The position numbers and the translations under genes are program-made. A DNA stretch of 64,000 bases, taken from positions 34,350,001-34,414,000 of the forward strand of contig CM060733.1 of the NCBI GenBank assembly GCA_030704615.1. The letters are read 5' to 3'. This document shows, in pieces, positions 22,961 to 34,210 of the stretch (position 1 is its first letter; each line of letters begins with the position of its first letter). The notes under the pieces were generated by a model. The model searched no databases. It was not told where the DNA came from and saw only the letters and a list, made by a program, of their open reading frames with translations. Source of the DNA: Takakia lepidozioides. Its lineage: Eukaryota; Streptophyta; Takakiopsida; Takakiales; Takakiaceae.

Positions 22961-23960
22961 GGATGAAGGCATTTGTCTTCTGGACTTGTTTGGCGGGATC
23001 AGCACCGATTGGCTGCTGTGTGTTACAGGCAGGTGTACGAGTTCGGCGTTACATATATGTGGAGAGGGATGAGACTGCACGACGCGTTTCACTTCGCATG
23101 TTGCTTAGTTGGCAGCGGTACCCTGAGTTGTTGTCGGTGTCTGCAATTCGTGGATATCAGCAGGCCTTGCCAGCAGACATTTCGTTGCTGGGGGTGCAGG
23201 ATTGGAGCGGGTTGGCTCCATTGATCTGGTAGTGGCAGGTTGGCCCTGCCAAGGGCATTCATCAGCCGGGCATGGCAATGGATTGCGAGACTCGAGGTCG
23301 GGTCTGTTTGGGAGATGGTACGGGTTTTGCGCCACTTGCAGCTTCATCAAGCTGTATCTCCAGCATACATCTTGGAGAATGTGCCACTGATGGGCGATTC
23401 TCGGGCCAGGGTGATGGCCAGTGTGCATCAAGTCGGTCGTGGCTTGGGACAGCAGTGTTGCTAGATGCAGCTACAGTGGGGTCACGGGCTCATCGTCCAC
23501 GGCTATGGTGGACTAAAATGATGCCACCCGCACTGCTCAAGCGGTGCATTTGATGGGGTGCAGCGGCCAGCACAATCTCACAGTGGATAACATTCTGGAC
23601 ACAGGGAGGCAGTCTCAACGTGTGAGACACGATGACCGTTCGCCTTTGGCAGTGGTCAACAAGGTGGGTCAACCACGAGCAGCATTACCTACACTGCTCA
23701 GCTTCCCAGGATCGCATGCTTTCCGGGATAGTGGACCTGGCCTCCTGTGGGATGCTCAGTTGCAGCAGTTAGTGGAGCCTAATGCTGACGAGCGTGAGCG
23801 GGCAATGGGTTTTACCACTGGTACCACGGCGGTGTCGTCTCTTTCTGAGGCATCACGTCGTCAAGTGTTGGGGCAAGCAATGGATCTCAATTGCTTGACC
23901 TGGATTATCAGCTTGGCTCTAGCTGAGCAACGCAGAGTGCGGAATACACTTCCCTCAATG
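22961..23960 (+). pseudogene. DNMT3-like cytosine-5 DNA methyltransferase domain, gypsy A copy 1
   Basis: The motifs of a C5-MTase occur in linear order. Motif I is LLDLFGGIST (about 22978-23007). Motif IV is DLVVAGWPCQGHSSAG, with the catalytic Cys codon at 23247-23249. Motif VI is LENV (Glu-Asn-Val codons 23374-23382). Motif VIII is SRAHRPRLWW (about 23482-23511). An ERERAMGF block (about 23790) precedes motif X, LGQAMDLNCLTWI (about 23868-23906). The ALP-LLSFPGSHAFRD and ERAMGF blocks look DNMT3/DRM-like, and the order is the unrearranged DNMT3 order, not the circularly permuted DRM order. Frameshifts (after motif I, near 23230 and near 23400) break the frame. Family reaction: methyl transfer from SAM to C5 of cytosine. 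Activity is not shown. Confidence 0.88.
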
Positions 23961-24329
23961 GTCTCTCTCCTACCGAGACGGTACAGGCAGTGAGTGGGGG
24001 CGAGCATATGAGGACCACGGGGGTGCATGCATCCATGGCACACGTGGGAGGTGCTCGAGGTTCAGAGGGAGTTGGCAGCCAAGGCGGCTGTGATGGATGA
24101 GGTTGGGGATTCTTCTCGAGTTGAGGAGGTCCTCAAGGATGAGATGATGGGGCAGGATGATGCCTTGTCATGACTGAGCAGGTAGGGAGTACTGCTCAAG
24201 AGGTTGCAGCATAGCAACCACGGGACGCGTCCTCTACCTCTAAGCCCACTGGACTTAAGGTTGTAGTTATGGAGGACAATTGGGAGCCTGAATTGGACCC
24301 ATTGTCACCGGAGGAGAGAGACGACGTAT

Positions 24330-25730
24330 ACGGCGGTTCCTGAGGGCTTACAGGAATTGCTTTGCCTTCAGTTTGAAGGACTTGGAGCACTGAAGGGTCA
24401 AGAGATCCGTATTGAGTTGGCCACTGACACGCCAATCTTTCGGAGACCCTATAGATACAGTGACATGGAGAGGTCTTTGATTCAGATGAGGACTCAAGAT
24501 CTCTGGGAGGTAGGTTTGGTGGAGCTCTCTGGTGGAGAGTATGCTTCAGCCACAATGATGCCAGCCAAGAAGGATGTCTATGGCAATTGGACGGAGAGAC
24601 GTATGTGCGGTGATTACCGGCCTGTAAATCGTCAGACCGAGTCCGATAAATATGCCATGCCAACACCAGAGGAGATCTTTGATGCCATCGGGCATGCTAG
24701 GCCTTTAGCACTTTGGATTTACGATCCGGATATCACCAGTTGCCAATCAAGGAGGCGGTCAAGCAGAAGACGGCATTCTGGGGGATCAATGAGCACGGCA
24801 AGGATTGCCTATATCAGTGGGCGGTTCTTACCATTTGGGCTTAAGAATGCTCCTGCAGAGTTTCAGAGAGTCATGGATAGGATTCTAGCAGGGGTGGTGG
24901 ACTTTGCTCGGTGCTACATAGATGACATCATCATCTTTAGTGTACGATGGAGGAGCATGAGAGACACCTTCAGGTGGTATTGGAGCGCTTGAGAGCGCAC
25001 GGATGAAGTTGCATCCGGGGAAGTGCAAGTTTTTCCACAACCAGATTGAGTAATCTGGGTCACATGATATAATCCTGGAGGATTGGGGGTACAGCAGACT
25101 AAGGTAGAGGCCATTGCACAAATTCCACGCCCCACGGATGTGAGCCGAGTTCGAGCTTTCATGGGGTTGGCAAACTATTATAGACGGTTTGTCAAGGGAT
25201 TTAGTACCATTGCAAAGGCTCTAACCAAGCTGACCAAGATGGACCAGGAGTGGCAGTGGGAAGATGAGCAGGAACGAGCTTTTCAAGAGCTCAAGGCGAG
25301 GTTGACCTCGGCGCCTATCTTGAGACGACCTATCAGGGGGCGTCCCTTTCAGCTGCATACGGATTGGAGCATGCTGGGGCTTGGAGCGGTGCTCACACAG
25401 GTGGATGATGAGGGAAGAGAGTTGTAGTGGCTTACACTAGCCGCTCGAACAACGCTGCAGAGGCTAAGTACAGCTCATATGAGGGAGAGTGCTTAGCTGC
25501 AGTGTGGGCCGTGGCACACTTCAGGTGCTATCTATACGGCAATCTTTCACCCTTGTCACAGATCACCAGCCACTCAAGTGGTTGATGGAGTCAGACAAGC
25601 TTACGGGGAAGCTTGCACGGTGGGCACTTATACTCCAGGAGTATGACTTTCAGGTTGTGCATCGACCGGGTTTGGTTGGTCATCGGGATGCGGATGGATT
25701 GAGTCGCAATCCATGCATGAGCCAGCAGGA
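24330..25730 (+). pseudogene. gypsy A reverse transcriptase and RNase H, copy 1
   Basis: RT begins near 24370 (IRIELATDTPIFRRPYRYSD), continues through MPAKKDVYGNWTERRMCGDY and reaches motif A in frame FSTLDLRSGYHQL (Asp codon 24716-24718). FGLKNAPAEFQRVMDRIL and the YIDD box (24915-24926) follow. The thumb reads FMGLANYYRRFVKGFS (about 25155). RNase H has HTDWSMLGLGAVLTQ (about 25360), YEGECLAAVWAVAHFRCYLYG (in two frames) and VTDHQPLKWLME. All catalytic acidic residues are readable at the DNA level, but at least four frameshifts break the frame. Confidence 0.9.
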
Positions 25731-26039
25731 TGACACTGGAGCTCAGTGGCATGGTGAGACGGACGAGGAGATGGTGCCGGGATGGCACGCATCTGCTTTT
25801 TTGTGTATCTTGGCATCGGGAGGTCAGATTGGACCTACAACAGGGATGACTGTAGACGGAGTGTCTGAGGACCCTGAGGCTAGTGATGAGCTAGGTGGTG
25901 CCAGAGATATACATGAGGATTCGGCTGTGTTGGACTACCTCCGCACGGGAGACACGGCAGCCATTGTGACTGCCAGGGAGAGGGATCGGATCCTGCAACG
26001 AGCCAAGAGGTTCAAGTGGGAGGGATACACCTACTCGAG

Positions 26040-27055
26040 TGTGGGAGGATGGTCGGGTGAGGATTGTGCCTCACCCACAGAGCGTGCACGGTTAGTGCGG
26101 CATGCCCATGAGGAGTTGGGGCATTTTGGAGTGCGACGCACTCACAGTACTGCAGGGCAGGGCAGTATTGGTGGCGTGGTATGCATACAGAGGGTGCAAC
26201 AGTTTGTGGCTAGGTGCATGGTGTGTGACAGGGTGCGTGCTTCATTCAACGCCCCTACACCACAGTTGCATCCTTTACCAATCATGGGATTGGGCTACAG
26301 GTGGAGTCTTGACTTCGCAGGACCGTTGCCACTGACTATGCGCCACCACAGATATGTGTTGGTGATGGTGGAGCACTTCTCCAAGTGGATTGAGTTGGTT
26401 CCATTGCCTGACAAGGCTAGTGAGGGGGCTGCGTATGCATTCTTGGATCGTGTGCTTAGCCGATTTGGTGCTCCAGCTGAGGTACTCACGGACCAAGGGA
26501 GAGAGTTCTTGGGGGAGTTTCAGGCTTGGTGTGATAAAGCCTTGATAGACCACCGCACCACTTCTCGGGATCATCCTGAGGCCGATGGCTTAGCAGAGAG
26601 AGTTGTTCAGACGGTGAAGAGGGGTTTGCGCAAGTATGGCTTGCAGAAGGGACACCTAGGAGATTGGGATCTTCAGGTCCTTGGTTAGCCATGGGCTACA
26701 GGTCAGCAAACAAGCATCACTTGCCTCCTTCTCACCATATTTCCTTCTCTTTGGCCGAGAGCCGGATTTGCCTGCAGCCATTCGTAGGGACACTGCTCAA
26801 GTCCTTAACCTTGACAATCCGGACGTGTGGGTACGTGCATGTGATCAGCGTGCAGAGTGTGTTCAGAAAGTCATGCCCATGGCTTTTGAGAACCTTGCCA
26901 TTGCACAGCACCGTGATACGTTGAGGTATGCCACTATACGTGGTGGAGGATATCGTCCTGGGGTTCGGAGGTTTAGCCCTGGTGACTATGTTTATTTGCA
27001 GCAGACTGCTCCTACGACTCTGGATGTTACTGCAGGGCGTGTGTTATTCTGAGGT
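26040..27055 (+). pseudogene. gypsy A DDE integrase, copy 1
   Basis: Zinc-binding N-terminus: HAHEELGHFGVRRTHS then CMVCDRV (about 26099-26235). Core: SLDFAGPLP (Asp 26311-26313), VLTDQGREFLG (Asp 26491-26493) and HPEADGLAERVVQ (Glu 26596-26598), so the DDE triad is complete. The frame breaks near 26680, then continues with FGREPDLPAAIRRD and RRFSPGDYVYLQQTA, the usual post-core segment. A C-terminal WKDHVRNCAPCHLP stretch links it to the PHD finger. Part of the frame opened by the RNase H continues here (25489-26688). Confidence 0.9.
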
Positions 27056-27198
27056 TCGAGAGGTGTTGCCCTCAGGGGTCCTGATCTTGGAGGGTCGGGA
27101 TGGCATGACTTGGAAGGACCATGTGCGTAATTGTGCGCCATGTCACCTTCCAATGTCGATGGCAGAGTTGACCCAAACTTGGCAGTGGTACCTGCAGG

Positions 27199-27345
27199 TT
27201 GAGGTGCATGCTCTGTGGGTCTGCCAAAGGGGCAGCCACCATGGTGGTGTGTGATCGATGCTCAAGGGGTTGGCATATGGGATGCTTGACACCACCTCTT
27301 GAGAAGGTCCTGACGGAGATTGGTTGTGTCCACACTGCTTGGGAT
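27199..27345 (+). pseudogene. C-terminal PHD finger, gypsy A copy 1
   Basis: CMLCG, then VCDRCSRGWHMGCL, then PPLEKV match the first six zinc ligands of a PHD finger (Cys4-His-Cys). A one-base deletion after the EKV codons (about 27308) shifts the frame, so the last Cys pair is out of frame here; it is intact in copy 2. Confidence 0.8.
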
Positions 27346-27784
27346 AGTGGCAGTGGACATGACTGGAGGCAGCTAACAAGACATGGGAGGCCAAGCTCAT
27401 AGGAGTCAATACATGAGATCCCAAGCTCAAGTTCACAGGTTGCAAGACGGCGACTAACGATGGGGCAACTCTTGCACCCGGCCTCTTGATCTATCGAGTT
27501 TGAGTGTAGTAGGGATAGTGGTGGAGGACTTAGTGAGGCTATGGTCACTATCACATCTTGTGGCTACCTGGACTTAGAGGGACCTAAGCACCAGCTAGGG
27601 GGGCGATTGTGTGGACTAGTGATTGCCATAGTGGGCAGCGTAGTGGCAGCCTAGTGACTGACTAGTTGTAGGCCTAGTGGTTGGACTAGTGGAGACTAGT
27701 GGTTATACTAGTGTGTGGTATGCACATGTGTTGTGTGGTTTTGGACAGCGATGTAGTTGTGTAGCGATATGTATGCGCACGACA
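27346..27784 (+). other. gypsy A 3' terminal region, copy 1
   Basis: Non-coding 3' region. It includes the purine tract AGGGGGGCGA (27597-27606) followed directly by TTGTGTGGACTAG and 177 bp rich in ACTAGT, ending GCGCACGACA. Such a tract usually primes plus-strand synthesis just before a 3' LTR, so the terminal 177 bp behaves positionally like a very short LTR without a partner at the 5' end. Confidence 0.6.
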
Positions 27785-27788
27785 AAGA

Positions 27789-28077
27789 TCATGGATATGA
27801 TGCTCCAATGTGCTATGAGTGAAGCTTGAAGTGCACTAGGTTTAGTTGCTAGTTGATAAGTGGATTCAGATTTGTATTTTCCATTTTCAAACCACTTGTC
27901 TTCTATTTGCAGGTTACAACCCTACTGACCACCCCAACCCATTCTATCGGCAATTGCAATACACATGTACCTACATCTCAGATTCTGTGACTCATTTCAT
28001 CACTTATGTACAACAATATTATGGAACATATGCCCTGATCTCACTACAATCTGCTACACGACTATGACAAAGCAAAA
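27789..28077 (+). other. pogo-type tail and non-coding DNA
   Basis: The first 34 bp complete the pogo-type frame cut by gypsy A copy 1 (stop at 27820-27822). The rest has no recognisable gene. Confidence 0.45.
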
Positions 28078-28248
28078 CTCCTTAACGATAAGGAATGGGC
28101 GCGCCAGGCAACTTACCCTGCGGGGTCACCAGCGGCTTGCCCATTCCCTAATATGTAAAGAATTTTCAAAATGAAAGTGCCTTGCCAGTCTGGCAAGGAG
28201 CGTTACGGAGATTATAAGCCACTCGCGCGAGGTGCTTACACTCCGTAA
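28078..28248. repeat. cluster of nested inverted repeats
   Basis: Several arms pair: AGGAATGGGC (28091-28100) with GCCCATTCC (28139-28147); CCTTGCCA-GTC-TGGCAAGG (28180-28198); TTACGGAG (28203-28210) with CTCCGTAA (28241-28248) around AAGCCAC-TCGCGCGA-GGTGCTT. CTCCTTAACG (28078-28087) nearly complements CGTTACGGAG (28201-28210). This looks like a foldback or MITE-like unit rather than a gene. Confidence 0.5.
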
Positions 28249-29163
28249 GCCATTCTAGCAACGTGGCACTATATTCCATGAAATAAGCCCACTGGAAATA
28301 CAAAGGATTGTTTTTGGAAATTCGTAGGGGGATGTTCCCGATGGTACATTGGGCTCCGCAGATTGCGGTGAGAGAGCTGGGGACTTAGTTTTTTTTCCCC
28401 AAGCTCTCTCCCGCTGATGCACCCTGAACCCCTCTCCCAATCTGACGTGAACTGAAGCTAGGTGCAGCTTTCAGTAACTCCTCAAGACAGATATGACGTC
28501 TTGACGTCTTGATGGCAATGCCCTAACCCCTCTTTCTCTCTAATGAACAAATAGAAATTTGCTCCATCCTCACGTTTTCCCCTTCTCCCTTCTCTCTTCC
28601 TACCGCGGGCATCCCCTCTCTCCCTGCTATCATCCACAAGCTCCCTCCTCTGATCTCTACTGCCATTTATGGGCCGCCATTGCACGCCGCAGCACGTCCT
28701 CCCAAGTTCACATAATATGTCGCTCCTTATCTCTGCAGAAGCCGCCATCCTCTGCAAAGTATTTAAGAGCACAATTATATTTGTTGCAATCCCCATCTCA
28801 TGGCGACAACCCCCTCTCCTCGTGCAGCGAGAAAGTATGCGGTGTTGAAAAGGCCAATGTCGGCGATTTTACTTCCGCATGCTTAGATCCTGGCGGCTTT
28901 CTAATTTCCAGCCGCCGAAAGCAGGAAAGTGATCAATTCCCTCGGCTCCTTATCCTGTCTTTTCTCTCAGCTGATAAGGCTCTCAGCACTCTTACCGCTT
29001 ATTCACCTTGCCCCTTGGTTGCTTAGCTGTTTCAGTTTCTCTTCTTTTCCCTGAAAGTCTTATCAGTGACTCTATAGAAAGATCAGGAGAGGGGAAAGAG
29101 GTTCTCTCTGCTCACTTGTGCCAGGTGTTGGGCTGACGTCTCTCTCTTAGCTAGGCCGCAAAA

Positions 29164-30984
29164 ATGAGCTCTCGAGGCACCACAAGCAAAAGAGGGAACA
29201 AGGGGAGCTCAGCAATGCGCAGCAGCTCAGCGCTCACTGCCAAAGGAGGAAAGACTTCTTGGATAATAAAAAACAACACCAACTCTATCGGCTCAGGGGA
29301 TTCAATTTTGGGCAAAGGCCCGAGTCCCACCATCAATGCACAATCCCCTTCTCGGACGAGGGGGTGTGGGAAGACCATCCCTCAGGATGTCCCTGATCAG
29401 CCTGTACTAAAGTTGGATACAGAAAAGCTCAAATTGCAGACGCAGAAGCTAACCCTAAGGGGGGTTCTAATCTATTTCCCAGGGAAGCTAAAGCCAAGGG
29501 ATCACAGTAAGAAGATGGATTGTACAACACTTAGGTGCTGGCGGGAGGCTGGCTCAGACTTTTGCCTTTCGATGGGAAGGGGGTTCTACTTGGCCCTTTT
29601 TTGCCTCACAGAGGGACTGGGGTCATAGGCAAGGGATTTTGTGGAGACCAAGGGTGATAGTAATTCCTTACCTCCCTGCCACTTACCTAATGTCGCTTCC
29701 AGAAATTGGTGCCAGTTTTGGCACCTTTATTGGTTCCCTGAATGTCGTCGAACAAGTCCAGGACAACATCAAGAGTGTCGACAACGAGGCGATTCATGTT
29801 GACCTCGCAAAAGACGTCGGAGTGTTAAAGATTGTAGTCCTCATGCTGGAGTCCAAATCGATTGGGTCTCCAATCAAGCTCCCCAGGTGGACGATTCCTA
29901 CATCGTTATCTCAATCAAGGAGGAGCTCATCTCCACAATTTGCTTTTTGTGCAACGGAGAGGGTCACATTCGGGCCAACTACCCGAAGCTGCGCAAAAAC
30001 AGGCTTTCGAAAGTTTCCAAGCAGCCTGCTATACCAAATGACAAGACAACTCCTCAATGAGAACTTCATCGCCAGGTGCCATTGTGGGAGACAACCAGCA
30101 AGTAAACTCGGAGTTGTTACACAGGGGCCACACTGCCAAAAAAAGGAAGCATGAAGGGAACGGGACGACTGGAATCCATCTTAACCGCCCATACGATCTG
30201 GCCCCGGTCAGAATCCCAAAAGCATGGACTTCCTACCCATTCTCAGAACAAGAGTTGAATCCTTTGGAGAGCAACAGCCTCGCCATTGCATTTTTGGAGC
30301 TGCATTCATTCTCAAGGAGGCCTCTAGCAGGGTGGGCTCCCGGGACTGCCTATGCCAAAGACAGGGCAACAGTCTGTGTAACCCCCCTCATTTACAAATT
30401 CTTTGACGACTACACAAACTTTTTGTCCCTAACAGCAGAGAAGGCTTCTGCTCTGCATGGGTCACTGAAGCCTTGGCCGCAGATATGTTTGGTGGACCAG
30501 CATTGACTTCGCTCTCCACTTGACAAACCAAGTGCTCAGGGAGTTCTTCCCCCCCATATCCATCTCTCAAACTCGCATGCAGCACATAAGCGTTATGGTT
30601 GAGAATAATGCTGCTCTTGTCAATTTGGCAGTCATCCACGTGCTACCCATTTTCAAATTTGAAGACCCGGCTGCCGCTGACGACCCTATATTTGGAACTT
30701 GGGGTGGACAAGTTTGGCCTTTCTTGCAAGGTTGTTGATCCCAATGCATGGGCTCGCAGCTCTGTCATCATGGAAGAAGGGCTGAAAATGGTGGTTGAAC
30801 TCTCTAGCATGCAGAAACAAAAAGCCCCGACTATTGTGGACTCAATCAACACTGAGGACAAAGAGCCCAACAAGGAGATGGTGCTCTACAATCAAGACCA
30901 CATGCTGCTCTCTTCCAATGAGGCCCACAAATGCACAGATTTGGTCCAGCCAGAGGAGACAATGGACTCACCACCGGCGGTAAG
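29164..30984 (+). pseudogene. LINE ORF1, first part
   Basis: Starts MSSRGTTSKRG at 29164 with a Ser/Lys-rich head. A DUF4283-like segment follows, with the hallmark WRPRVIVIPYLPATYLMSLP at about 29642 after a frameshift near 29625. A knuckle-like CFLCNGEGHIRANY lies near 29950 in a third frame, with the last Cys replaced by Tyr. The remaining frame (30599-30984) ends at the gypsy A insertion; on the far side (43028) the same frame continues once one TAAG is removed. Confidence 0.75.
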
Positions 30985-31520
30985 TGTCAAGTTATTTTAC
31001 CACTAGTGTGAAACTAGCTAGGAAATAGCTAGCTTTTACATATTGACATTTGGGATTGGCCCAAGTGTCAATCCAGGGGTCAAGGCAGATTTAGGCCCTG
31101 GAGTGGTTATCTTCACGGCAAGCGCGGAAGGCTCATCTTTCTCGAGTTGAGCCTCACCGCGCCTAGCTATGGCGCCGCAGTGTGGATTCCCCATGGCGTG
31201 GGGTGCACTTGGCTTGACTTGTATTTGAGTGATGAGGTTATATATGCATGAGTTTATGCTTCAGCTTTGTGAGCTCGCATGAGCTTGTGTTTGTATTCTT
31301 TTTCTTTATCACTCGAGAAAGATGAGCTCGTATCTGTGAGTGCCAGATACGAGTTAGTTGTAGCACTTGTGGTTTTTGCTTGAGAATGAGAGAAACCAAG
31401 TTGTTATGCAAGGAGCCCTGTAGAGCTCTTGGTTGTTAGAAGCGGAGGCGATGTGGGTTACGAGGTGGTAGACCTTGGCATTCGATCTTCAGCTTCAGAG
31501 ATGAAAGCACCATGCTGCAG

Positions 31521-31677
31521 GTAATTCCAGAGCACCTTGATGGTTTCAGATTGTGTACATGCATGAGCAATCACGATTGGGAAGAGGACCAGTCAAGAGC
31601 AGGTTATAGTGGCTTTGGTGGCAAAGCTGAGAACTGGACTTGGGAATGCGAGCTTTCATTGTGTGAAGGATTGCAAG
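31521..31677 (+). other. intron-like segment 1 in gypsy A leader, copy 2
   Basis: A 157-bp segment starts GTAATTCC after CTGCAG and ends TTGCAAG; it is absent from copy 1, where CTGCAG is followed at once by GACCCAAGCG (compare ACCAAGCG after the segment in copy 2). The limits agree with GT-AG splicing to within two single-base differences at the junction. No protein frame crosses it. Confidence 0.5.
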
Positions 31678-31999
31678 ACCAAGCGAAAGGCTGATTTGGC
31701 TTGGGGCAAATCAATGCACTTTGTGGAGTATGGTGAGATGGGTTTCAATCTCGAGCTTCAGCATTGAGAGGGCTCTTGTCATGCAGGAAGAGCAGGGCTA
31801 GAACAGGAGCTAAGAGGTGCGGCAAGGCCATGGAATGTGCACCTAGGGTTTCAGAGCTTGGAAGAAGAGCTCTTGCACCACAAGAGAAGTGTCTTGTGGC
31901 TGGAAATGTAAGCCTTAGGGTTCCAGGAGCTTGGCAAAGGCTGTGGAGTGCTTAGTCTTGTCTTAGAGAGCATCAAGGAGCCAAGGGAGCCAAGATAGG

Positions 32000-32310
32000 G
32001 GGCTGATATCTCTTGTGTGAAGAGGTTGCATGTGTGGAGCATGTATTCAGCTCATTGAAGCTTCCATCTTCAAGCTTGGAGGGCAAGCAAGGAAGTGGGA
32101 AGGGCTGACTTCCCTTATGTGAGGGCAATGCATGTGTGGAGGCATGCTTTCAGCCTGCTGAAGCTTGTATTTTCAGGTTTGTGGGTGCAAGAAATGAAGC
32201 AAAGGAGCTGATTCTCTTATGGTGAGAGTGGGGCATGTGTGGAGCATGCCTTCAGCCCATTGAGGCTCTTGTTTTCAAGCTTTAGAGAGCTAGAACGGAA
32301 GGTCTAGGGC
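32000..32310 (+). repeat. ~100-bp imperfect repeats in gypsy A leader, copy 2
   Basis: Three units, each with GCTGA(T/C)..CTCTT or TTCC, a GCATGTGTGGAG block and TTCAGCC/TTCAGCTCATTGA. Copy 1 has two. Confidence 0.6.
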
Positions 32311-32759
32311 TGGTTTCCACTTGGAGTGAAAGAAAAGCACTTGTAGGGCCTATGTGAGTTGGGGTTTTCAACTTCAAGCTTGAAGGGAGCGCAACTCTTG
32401 AAGCAGCAGGGTGTAGGGGCTGGAATAGGCTCTAAGATACATGCTATGGCCAAGGAGAGTGCTTGAATGAGTGCTCACAAGGGCTGGGAACCAGCAGGGC
32501 TTGGTTGTTTGCCATTGAGTTAGTGGCGTGTTTGGGGGTGTTTGGGGAGGCTAAGTGAGAAAGAAGGCTTGGTTTGTGGCAACCACCTCATGGCTTAGGG
32601 CTACTATGGTGGTGTGGGGAGTCGAAAGAGCAAGAATACCTTGCTGATTTCCTCACAGCTGCCATAGCTCGGTGGAAAGAAGCCTAGAGTCCAAGAGACA
32701 CAAACCCTAGCTTGGCGTGGCTAAACCCCTTGGAGAAATGGCTAAACTGCCAGAGCGGC

Positions 32760-34040
32760 CATGGATGGGCTGTGAGGGGCGTGTGTTTGTGACAGGCTGT
32801 GCCCATGGCCTTCGGGGCTGTGTGACGGGCTGTGAGGGCCTGTGACGGGCTTGCCCGGTGGCTTGGGGGCTGTGATGGGCTGTGCCCAGTGGCCTGTGGG
32901 GCTGTGACGGGTTGTGAGGGCTGTGTGACAGGCTGGTGCCCATGGCCTTTGGGGCTGTGATGATGTGAGGGCCTTACTGGGTGTGGCTGGGGGCTGTGAC
33001 AGGCCGTGCCTGAGGCCTTTGGGGCTGTGACGGGGCGTGTGACGGGCTGTGTCAGGCCGTGCCTGAGGCTGTGGGGCTTGTGACAGGCTGTGCCCAGTGG
33101 CCTGAGGGGCTGTGTGACAGGCTGTGCATGGCCTTTGGGGCTGTGATGGGCTGTGAGGGGCTGTGACATGCCGTGCCTGAGGCCTGTGGGGCTGTGTGTG
33201 ACGGATGTGCAGTGGCCTGAGGGGCTGTGTGTGAAAGGCTGTGCCCATGGCCGTGGGGGGGTTGTGATGGGCTGTGAGGGGCTGTTGGTTGTGACATGCC
33301 GTGCCTGAGGCTGTGGGGCTGTGGGGTTGTGACGGGCTGTGAGGGGCTGTGACAGGCTGTGCCCAGTGGCCTGGGGATGTGGGCTGTGATGTGATGGGCT
33401 TGTGAGGGGTGTGACAGGCGTGCCTGAGGCATTGGGGATTGCTGCGTGTGTTGTTGGTGTGTGACGGGCTGTGAGGGGCTGTGTCAGGCCGTGCCTGAGG
33501 CTTGTGGGGCTGTGACAGGCTGTGCCATGGCCGTTGGGGCTGTTGTGTGATGTGGGTATGAGGGCTGTGCTGTTGACAGGCCGTGCCTGAGGCCTTTGGG
33601 GCTGTGACGGGCTGTGAGGGGCTGTGACAGGCCGTGCCTGAGGCCTTTGGGGTTGTGACGGGCTGTGAGGGGTATGTCAGGCCGTGCTGAGGCTTGTGGG
33701 GCTGTGACAGGCTGTGCCCGTGGCCGTGGGGCTGTGACGGGCTGTGAGGGGCTGTGACAGGCTATGCCCGTGGCCTTTGGGGCTGTGAGGGGCTGTGACA
33801 GGCCGTGCTGAGGCCTTTGGGGCTTGTGTGACGGGCTGTGAAGGGTGTGACGGCTGTGTTAGGCCGGGCCTGAGGCCTTTGGGGGCTGTGAGGGGCTGTG
33901 CGAGCTCTGTGTGAAAGGCTGTGCCCAGTGGCCTGTGGGCTGTGATGGCGTGTGTGTGCGGGGCTGTGACAGGCGTGTGGGGTGTGAGGGCTTGGCCCAG
34001 TGGCCTGTGGGACTGTGAGGCTGTGACCAGTGAGCTGTGT
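32760..34040 (+). repeat. G-rich minisatellite in gypsy A leader, copy 2
   Basis: About 1.3 kb of the same roughly 50-bp GGCTGTGACGGGCTGTGAGG-type unit as in copy 1, more degenerate and with about 500 bp fewer bases. Minus-strand open frames here are repeat artefacts. Confidence 0.9.
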
Positions 34041-34210
34041 GGGCCTGTGCTGGTCTGTGTTGGCCCGTGTTGACCTGTGGACGGCCTGTGCTGACTCGTG
34101 GAGGCACTGATGGACTGCCTAAGGACTGGCATGTGTCTGGAAGGCCGAATTTTGAAGCTCGTGGATGGCGGTTTGAGGAGTATCTTCATGATATTCCCAT
34201 GGTCATGCAA

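Larger units (their letters stand above)
16458..27784 (+). mobile_element. gypsy A copy 1: methyltransferase- and PHD-carrying Ty3/gypsy-type element
   Basis: An 11.3-kb element running from TGTCAAG to CACGACA, flanked by AAGA at 16454-16457 and 27785-27788. Order: leader (16458-20050) with a G-rich minisatellite, gag, retropepsin, C5-MTase, RT, RNase H, integrase, PHD finger, and a short 3' region with a purine tract (AGGGGGGCGA, 27597-27606). The sequence of the 5' end is not repeated at the 3' end and vice versa, so no LTR pair exists here. It is colinear and very similar to copy 2 (30985-43023), but lacks two intron-like segments and the inverted junction piece found there. Frames are broken by many short indels. 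Confidence 0.9.
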
